Below, piece by piece: positions 1-3,837 of a DNA stretch of 5,814 nt; the stretch's first letter is position 1, and each line of letters starts with the position of its first letter. The notes below the pieces were generated by a model that saw only the letters and a program-made list of their open reading frames with translations, was not told where the DNA came from and searched no databases. The translations under genes were made by a program, and so were the position numbers. The DNA comes from Leucothrix mucor (GTDB lineage: Bacteria > Pseudomonadota > Gammaproteobacteria > Thiotrichales > Thiotrichaceae): assembly GCA_011322515.1 (NCBI GenBank), contig DRMS01000107.1:1-5814 (forward strand), given 5' to 3'.

Positions 1-352
1 CATGAACAATAAGATGCGCACAATGCTGTTCCAGTGATTTTTGTTGCGCTTGCGCTTCATTTTCTATAACAGGCAAGCAAATCACCAGATCACCGAGATG
101 CAATGGCAAGTCTAGTATTACGCCTTTAGGCAAAACAGGTTGATCAAAAGTAAATGATAGAATATTAGTTGCATACGCCTTGTCACGAAAGGTCTGGTTT
201 AGCGCCAAGCCTTCTGCTTTATCAACAAAGCGTAAGGTAACGCTTATATCACTAACTTGAGATGATTGCTGACAAGCCGATTCTGCCCAGTGTTGGATTT
301 TTTGTTGATTAGGCAGATGATCATAGTGGTAAGGATTTTGTAGTTCAACCAT
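1..352 (-). CDS. ybeY: Endoribonuclease YbeY, 5' part (3' end outside window)
   Basis: Reading from ATG at 352, 117 codons are visible before the window ends. YbeY is a zinc-dependent single-strand endoribonuclease acting in 16S rRNA 3'-end maturation and 70S ribosome quality control in the cytoplasm. Family landmarks seen: ATNILSF at residues 61-67, LGDLVICLPV at 86-95, a following EA-rich helix, and HLIVH at 113-117. H117 should be the first histidine of the family's metal-binding HGxLHLxGYDH motif, and the rest of that motif lies beyond base 1. Only 4 bp separate it from the ybeZ stop, so the pair is probably co-transcribed and translationally coupled, as in E. coli. No strong Shine-Dalgarno precedes ATG 352. 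An in-frame ATG at 364, inside the ybeZ end, would add four residues (MPKL) and is a possible alternative start. The family assignment is secure; the exact start is less so. Confidence 0.93.
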   Translation of the reverse strand, partial: MVELQNPYHYDHLPNQQKIQHWAESACQQSSQVSDISVTLRFVDKAEGLALNQTFRDKAYATNILSFTFDQPVLPKGVILDLPLHLGDLVICLPVIENEAQAQQKSLEQHCAHLIVH

Positions 353-356
353 TAGC

Positions 357-1361
357 TTAGGCATTGTTTTTAGTATCGCCACCCTGTCGTTCATCATAAC
401 GATCATAAGCTTTAACAATACTTTTCACTAACGTATGGCGCACCACATCATTAGGTTGGAAAAAGCTAAAACTGACTTCTTTAACATCCTGCAACACAGA
501 AATAATCTGCTTAAGACCTGATAACTGACGATTAGGCAAATCAATCTGTGTAATATCACCCGTTACCACCGCCGTAGAGCCAAAGCCCATGCGAGTTAAA
601 AACATCTTCATTTGCTCAGTAGTCGTATTTTGTGCCTCATCCATAATAATAAAAGAGTCATTCAAACTACGCCCACGCATATAAGCCAGTGGCGCAACCT
701 CAATCACATTCTTTTCAATCAAGCGAGCAACCTTTTCAAACCCCAACATCTCATACAATGCGTCATACATTGGGCGCAAATAGGGATCAACTTTTTGTGA
801 TAAATCACCAGGTAAGAATCCTAGCTTTTCGCCAGCCTCCACCGCAGGACGGACTAAAATAATACGCCGTACCTCATCCCGCTCCAATGCCTCAACCGCA
901 CAAGCAACAGCCAGATAGGTCTTACCCGTCCCCGCAGGTCCAATACCAAAAGTAAGATCATGCGTTTGCATATTGCGGATATAATTATTCTGATTTGCCC
1001 CACGACCACGGATAACACCGCGTTTAGTACGAATACTAGTGTAAACAATATCCTTCTCATCAGCTTGGTCAAGACTGGACTCTTGCATATATAAATGTAG
1101 CTTCTCAGGAGAAAGTGTCTCCGATGCAGTCAGATCATAAAGCTCTTTAATTAGATTAATCGCCACCTGAATTTTGCTAGGAAGACCGCTAACTTTAAAA
1201 TCATGCCCACGATTACCAACAGTGACATCAAGGCGCGTTTCAAGTTGGCGTAAATGCTGATCAAACTGACCCGAAAGATTCATTAAACGCTCATTATTAA
1301 CAGGCTCTAATTTGAAATCAACCGTGCTTTGCTTACTATCATCTATTGTCTGGGTGTTCAA
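357..1361 (-). CDS. ybeZ: PhoH-like ATPase YbeZ
   Basis: This is a complete 334-residue protein, close to the E. coli YbeZ length. It is a cytoplasmic P-loop ATPase of the PhoH family, genetically and physically linked to YbeY in ribosome and RNA metabolism; its precise substrate is not settled. Seen in the sequence: an N-terminal region with a KH-like appearance (about residues 15-80), Walker A GPAGTGKT at 141-148, the family block RPAVEAGEKLGFLPGDL at 171-187, and Walker B with its acidic residue in IIMDEAQN at 238-245. VTGDITQIDLP at 266-276 and a conserved FFQPNDVVRH near 300-309 follow. The start codon is TTG (1361-1359), chosen because AGGAG lies 11 nt upstream and the N-terminus matches the family length; no ATG lies in frame just upstream. 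It is preceded by its own sigma-70-like promoter and followed 4 bp later by ybeY. In E. coli miaB lies upstream; here a repeat and a methyltransferase gene do. Confidence 0.96.
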   Translation of the reverse strand: MNTQTIDDSKQSTVDFKLEPVNNERLMNLSGQFDQHLRQLETRLDVTVGNRGHDFKVSGLPSKIQVAINLIKELYDLTASETLSPEKLHLYMQESSLDQADEKDIVYTSIRTKRGVIRGRGANQNNYIRNMQTHDLTFGIGPAGTGKTYLAVACAVEALERDEVRRIILVRPAVEAGEKLGFLPGDLSQKVDPYLRPMYDALYEMLGFEKVARLIEKNVIEVAPLAYMRGRSLNDSFIIMDEAQNTTTEQMKMFLTRMGFGSTAVVTGDITQIDLPNRQLSGLKQIISVLQDVKEVSFSFFQPNDVVRHTLVKSIVKAYDRYDERQGGDTKNNA

Positions 1362-1372
1362 AAAATTGCTAG

Positions 1373-1377
1373 CTCCT
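1373..1377 (-). promoter_or_regulatory. Shine-Dalgarno of ybeZ (AGGAG)
   Basis: AGGAG on the minus strand ends 11 nt before the TTG start of ybeZ. The spacing is slightly long but no better site exists. It supports TTG 1361 as the start rather than an internal Met such as residue 27. Confidence 0.65.
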
Positions 1378-1402
1378 GAGTGTGGGTGAAAGTTGTTCTT
1401 GA

Positions 1403-1431
1403 AGTATAGCTTAGTCCATCTAGCAGTTCAA
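1403..1431 (-). promoter_or_regulatory. Sigma-70-type promoter of ybeZ-ybeY
   Basis: On the minus strand, TTGAAC (1431-1426) and TATACT (1408-1403) are separated by exactly 17 bp. Each box differs from consensus at one position. The predicted transcript starts near 1396 (an A), giving a leader of about 35 nt that carries the AGGAG site. The promoter lies downstream of repeat copy 1, so ybeZ-ybeY can be transcribed independently of the methyltransferase. I saw no convincing sigma-32 (heat-shock) promoter, although ybeZ-ybeY is heat-inducible in E. coli. Confidence 0.7.
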
Positions 1432-1560
1432 AATTAGGTTTTGTTTGGATTTGTGGAAAAAATATATTTATTGCAGAGGTGTAAAGCATGCTAAAAAAAG
1501 ATAGATTAAAGTGGGATAGGGGGCATGTGTTTTTATACGACTGATGTTACGCAGTTAAAA
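1432..1560. other. Gene-free spacer between ybeZ promoter and repeat copy 1
   Basis: This is AT-rich spacer with several A/T runs. There is no ORF, RNA gene or hairpin followed by a T-tract that I can support. Together with repeat copy 1 and the ybeZ leader it forms the 412-bp gene-free region between ybeZ and the methyltransferase. Confidence 0.6.
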
Positions 1561-1761
1561 ACGCGGTAGGTTGAAGTGAGGTTACGAACTCCAACAGTTT
1601 CTAGTAATATTTTTGTTGGGCTATGCGACTGGGGAGGACTAGAGAGAAACTAGTCCTTACCTGATTTAGGTTTTTAATTTGGATAAATTTAAATGATTGT
1701 GCCAACTTTTGTTGGGGTTCCTGTCGTCACCCGCAACCTACATCACTCCAACTTACCGTGT
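1561..1761 (+). repeat. MITE-like repeat, copy 1 (201 bp)
   Basis: This non-coding element recurs almost identically at 3040-3249 in the same orientation. Its ends are imperfect inverted repeats: the left end begins ACGCGGTAGGTTGAAGTGA and the reverse complement of the right end is ACACGGTAAGTTGGAGTGA (three mismatches). A TA follows the right end (1762-1763); the left flank is AA. Internal structure includes a perfect 8-bp stem with a 7-nt loop (AGGACTAG at 1635-1642, CTAGTCCT at 1650-1657) and further GTTGG/CCAAC hairpins. No transposase or sizeable ORF lies inside, so it is best read as a non-autonomous miniature transposable element or a REP-like dispersed repeat. It ends 12 bp beyond the methyltransferase stop and could shape the 3' end of that mRNA, but its stems lack a following U-run. 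Confidence 0.85.
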
Positions 1762-1773
1762 TACTGACTCCAC

Positions 1774-2754
1774 TTATTCTTCTTTAATGACTTTAACCAT
1801 ATAAGAAAGATTAGTGCCTTCTTTTTTTATACAGACTTGTTCAGGTGTGATTCCTGATTTTTTTAGTAAACGAAACAGGGCGGTATCACTGCGTTCAATT
1901 AGTTCCCAGCTAGCAAAATATCTCATCCAAATGTCAAAAGGGTTATTTTTTGCAATATTAGTAAAAAATAGCGTTCCGCCTGTTTTTAATTTTTCAGCAA
2001 AAAGGTGTTTAAGTAGCATGATAATGGCTTTGTCTGAAAGGTAATCAAAAAGCCCACCAATACTAATTAAATCATACTTTATTGCAGGTAATTGATTCTT
2101 TATTTTAAACACATTGCCATGAATATAAGTGCATTTATTTTCAATACTGACCAATTTAGATTGAGAATATTTTAGTGCCTCTTTATCCATATCAAAAAGA
2201 GTGAAATGAACGGATTTATCAGCGATGATCGGTGCAATATTTTGTAAATCAACATTACTCCCACAGGCGAGCGACAGGATGTTTTTTTCTTGATTGTCTT
2301 GGAAACAAGTATTCAGAATATTAGCAGATTGAGTGGCAATTTTATTACGATGTTGCTGTGTAGCAGAACAGCTTAAAGCATATTGTTCTGTATAATATGC
2401 AATAGTATTTTTTTTCGCCTTATTTTCACTTTTCATCATATAATTAATCGTTTCAAAATCTCCCGCATAGCCCCTAGGCCAATCTTGGAGTCTTTGAACA
2501 AAAGGAGAATCCCGTTGCAAATCTCTAGCAGGTTTAATGAAAGCAAGAATCTCACTATGACTTAGATCATTTTTTAAAGCTTCAATACAAGCACACATAT
2601 CATAAGATGCAGCGATCAAACGGTTTGAAGTAATAATAGAATCCGACTCTATTTTAATAGAGGTGAATCGTTTCACCGCTTTTAATAACAGCGAGATATT
2701 TTTATTTATCTTGTTACGCTTGAGAGAAATACTAGGTGAACATTGTGTTTGCAT
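1774..2754 (-). CDS. Class I SAM-dependent methyltransferase, PhcB-like family
   Basis: This is a complete 326-residue soluble protein without signal peptide or membrane segment. The C-terminal half is a Rossmann methyltransferase: motif I ILSLACGSN at 159-167 (SAM glycine loop), an acidic strand-2 end FDMD at 187-190, GNVF at 213-216, and motif IV YDLISIGGLFDYLSD at 227-241. The N-terminal half carries WPRGYAGDFETI at 92-103 and a QQHRNKI segment at 133-139. From memory, these mark the family annotated as extracellular factor 3-hydroxypalmitic acid methyl ester biosynthesis, with Ralstonia PhcB as the studied relative, which methylates 3-hydroxy fatty acids to make a quorum signal. The substrate here is not shown, and no PhcS/PhcR-like partner is in the window. 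The ATG at 2754 has a strong AAGGAA 6 nt upstream. By eye it is more AT-rich than ileS or ybeZ. It stands alone, with its own CRP-type promoter, between two direct repeats. The methyltransferase call is firm; the signal-synthesis role is inferred. Confidence 0.85.
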   Translation of the reverse strand: MQTQCSPSISLKRNKINKNISLLLKAVKRFTSIKIESDSIITSNRLIAASYDMCACIEALKNDLSHSEILAFIKPARDLQRDSPFVQRLQDWPRGYAGDFETINYMMKSENKAKKNTIAYYTEQYALSCSATQQHRNKIATQSANILNTCFQDNQEKNILSLACGSNVDLQNIAPIIADKSVHFTLFDMDKEALKYSQSKLVSIENKCTYIHGNVFKIKNQLPAIKYDLISIGGLFDYLSDKAIIMLLKHLFAEKLKTGGTLFFTNIAKNNPFDIWMRYFASWELIERSDTALFRLLKKSGITPEQVCIKKEGTNLSYMVKVIKEE

Positions 2755-2760
2755 GATAAT

Positions 2761-2766
2761 TTCCTT
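2761..2766 (-). promoter_or_regulatory. Shine-Dalgarno of methyltransferase (AAGGAA)
   Basis: AAGGAA lies 6 nt before ATG 2754, which is ideal spacing and fixes the start. Its AGGAA (2765-2761) can pair with TTCCT at 2782-2778, the last bases of the long palindrome, across a 12-nt loop. Access to this site could therefore depend on how the leader folds. Confidence 0.75.
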
Positions 2767-2775
2767 ACGGGGTTC

Positions 2776-2939
2776 TTAGGAAGTTCCAAGCAATGATTTT
2801 ACTCATCTTAATTGCCCTTTTGCGCCTGCTTGAATCATCTCAATCGTTGCGTAGAGCAATTATGCGCCTCTTGAGATGCTCCAATCAGGAACAAAAAATC
2901 AGCGCAATAGAGGTAAATTCATTACTTGAAACTTCCTTA
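2776..2939. repeat. 164-bp long imperfect palindrome in methyltransferase leader
   Basis: The outer arms 2776-2802 and 2913-2939 are inverted repeats matching at 23 of 27 positions. Inner arms 2817-2843 and 2871-2897 match at 21 of 27, ending in a perfect ATCTCAA/TTGAGAT closing stem. On the minus-strand RNA several mismatches become G-U pairs, so nearly the whole segment would fold into one long hairpin. It holds no supported ORF. It begins only a few bases after the predicted transcription start and ends 10 bp before the Shine-Dalgarno, so it would form most of the mRNA leader. It could be a second MITE-type element that landed between promoter and gene, or a leader with regulatory function. 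Its arms do not resemble those of the 201/210-bp repeat. Confidence 0.8.
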
Positions 2940-2949
2940 TCGAAAAAAA

Positions 2950-2955
2950 ATTATA
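2950..2955 (-). promoter_or_regulatory. -10 box of the methyltransferase promoter (TATAAT)
   Basis: A perfect TATAAT reads on the minus strand from 2955 to 2950, giving a predicted start near 2943-2941 and a leader of about 187 nt. The hexamer 17 bp upstream is CATAAC, so there is no usable -35 box, as expected for a promoter that needs an activator. Confidence 0.6.
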
Positions 2956-2973
2956 AGCAATAACAGCATGGAG

Positions 2974-2995
2974 TTATGTGAGAAATGTCACATTT
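2974..2995 (-). promoter_or_regulatory. CRP/Vfr-type operator of methyltransferase gene
   Basis: The 22-bp site contains both perfect CRP half-sites, TGTGA and TCACA, with the canonical 6-bp spacer (2992-2977), plus the consensus AAA on the TGTGA side. Its centre lies between 2984 and 2985, 29 bp above the first base of TATAAT. That places it at -41.5, the standard class II CRP activation position. It predicts cAMP-CRP (or Vfr-like) activation of the methyltransferase; the regulator gene itself is not in this window. Confidence 0.7.
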
Positions 2996-3039
2996 AATTT
3001 TGATCATCTAATTTTTTCTAGTGACAGGGTTTCAATTTA

Positions 3040-3249
3040 ACGCGGTAGGTTGGAGTGAGGTGACGAACTCAACAGTTTCTAGTAATATTTTTGTTGGGCT
3101 GTGCGACTGGGGGGACTAGGGAGAAACTAGTCCTTACCTGATCCTTACCTGATTTAGGTTTTTAATTTGGATAAATTTAAATGATTGTGCCAACTTTTGT
3201 TGGGGTTCCTGTCGTCACCCACAACCTACATCACTCCAACTTACCGTGT
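3040..3249 (+). repeat. MITE-like repeat, copy 2 (210 bp)
   Basis: This is a same-orientation copy of the 1561-1761 element. It differs by five substitutions, two single-base gaps and an 11-bp insertion. It is flanked on both sides by TA (3038-3039 and 3250-3251), consistent with insertion at a TA target as for IS630/Tc1-type elements, though TA is too short to be decisive. The terminal inverted repeats are cleaner than in copy 1 (ACGCGGTAGGTTGGAGTGA against ACACGGTAAGTTGGAGTGA, two mismatches). The central stem GGACTAG (3113-3119) and CTAGTCC (3127-3133) is kept. No ORF or transposase is present. Confidence 0.85.
3131..3152 (+). repeat. 11-bp tandem duplication inside repeat copy 2
   Basis: TCCTTACCTGA occurs twice back to back (3131-3141 and 3142-3152), where copy 1 has it once. 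It looks like a slippage duplication and accounts for the greater length of copy 2. Confidence 0.9.
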
Positions 3250-3342
3250 TATCAAAGTGTTAACTGGGGAATGAAAGATGCCGATTTTTTCATCAATAAA
3301 ATCCGTTACAAACAAAAATTTTGTTAGATTTATTATGACCTC
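3250..3342. other. Spacer downstream of lspA, no clear terminator
   Basis: This AT-rich spacer between the lspA stop and repeat copy 2 has only weak inverted repeats: AACAAAA facing TTTTGTT with almost no loop, and GATTTT facing AAAATC. None has a GC-rich stem followed by a T-run on the minus strand. No trace of fkpB, a common gene after lspA in enterobacteria, is visible. Confidence 0.55.
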
Positions 3343-3837
3343 TTACTTAACTTGCTCTTCATCCTTAGTAAACAAACTAATAATAACCAATAATCCCGCG
3401 CCAACCGCAATCGCAATATCTGCTACATTAAAGGTAGCAAAATGCCCATTACTTAAAAAGAACACATCCCAATCAATATAAAAATCAATAAAGTCAGTCA
3501 CCTTTTCTTGTAAGATGCGGTCAATTAAATTACCAATAGCGCCACCTAATACGAGGGCTAGACCAATGGATGTCCATCGTTCATTTTCTTTTAACTGTTT
3601 TAGCCAGTAAAGAATATAGCCACTCACGGCAAGGGCGAGCACGGTAAAAAATATTTGTTGCCAGCCTCCTTGGTCATTAAGAAATCCAAACGCCGCGCCT
3701 GTGTTATAGGAGAGAGTTAGATTCAGATGCGGCATAACAGGTAATTTTTCATATAATTCAACGTTGGCGTTGACCATCCACTTGGTTAATTGGTCCAGAA
3801 AAATCACCACCACCGAAAGCCACACCCATTTAAGCAT
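3343..3837 (-). CDS. lspA: Lipoprotein signal peptidase (signal peptidase II)
   Basis: This is a complete 164-residue inner-membrane aspartyl protease that cleaves the signal peptide of diacylglyceryl-modified prolipoproteins, after Lgt and before Lnt. Four hydrophobic segments are visible at about residues 4-20, 61-79, 91-106 and 136-156, as usual for LspA. The catalytic aspartates are D106 in GNLIDR (102-107) and D140 in FNVAD (136-140). The conserved NTGAAFGF lies at 45-52, and the C-terminus is short and charged. ATG 3837 is chosen over longer in-frame starts because GAGGAA (3850-3845) lies 7 nt upstream and the resulting length is normal. The start overlaps the end of ileS by 8 bp, so translation is probably coupled. 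IleS-LspA is a widely conserved pair. Confidence 0.96.
   Translation of the reverse strand: MLKWVWLSVVVIFLDQLTKWMVNANVELYEKLPVMPHLNLTLSYNTGAAFGFLNDQGGWQQIFFTVLALAVSGYILYWLKQLKENERWTSIGLALVLGGAIGNLIDRILQEKVTDFIDFYIDWDVFFLSNGHFATFNVADIAIAVGAGLLVIISLFTKDEEQVK

Noticed and set aside
362..364. ATG 364 as the preferred ybeY start
   Set aside because: It adds only MPKL, which the family does not need, and has no better ribosome site than ATG 352. It is kept only as an alternative.
1635..1657. Central hairpin of the repeat as an intrinsic terminator for the methyltransferase
   Set aside because: The stem is clear but no T-run follows on either strand, and the same hairpin sits in copy 2 upstream of the gene, so it belongs to the repeat. 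Some effect on mRNA 3' ends is still possible.
1699..1704. TGGCAC on the minus strand inside repeat copy 1 as a sigma-54 -24 element
   Set aside because: No GC-containing -12 element lies at the required spacing.
1561..3249. The repeats as a CRISPR array or integron attachment sites
   Set aside because: There are only two copies about 1.48 kb apart, each roughly 200 bp, with no spacers, cas genes or integrase in the window.
3278..3481. Plus-strand ORF of 67 codons overlapping the lspA 3' end
   Set aside because: It is low complexity, lies mostly antisense to lspA, has no recognisable family and no good ribosome site. The other plus-strand ORFs inside ybeZ, the methyltransferase and ileS are likewise antisense shadows.
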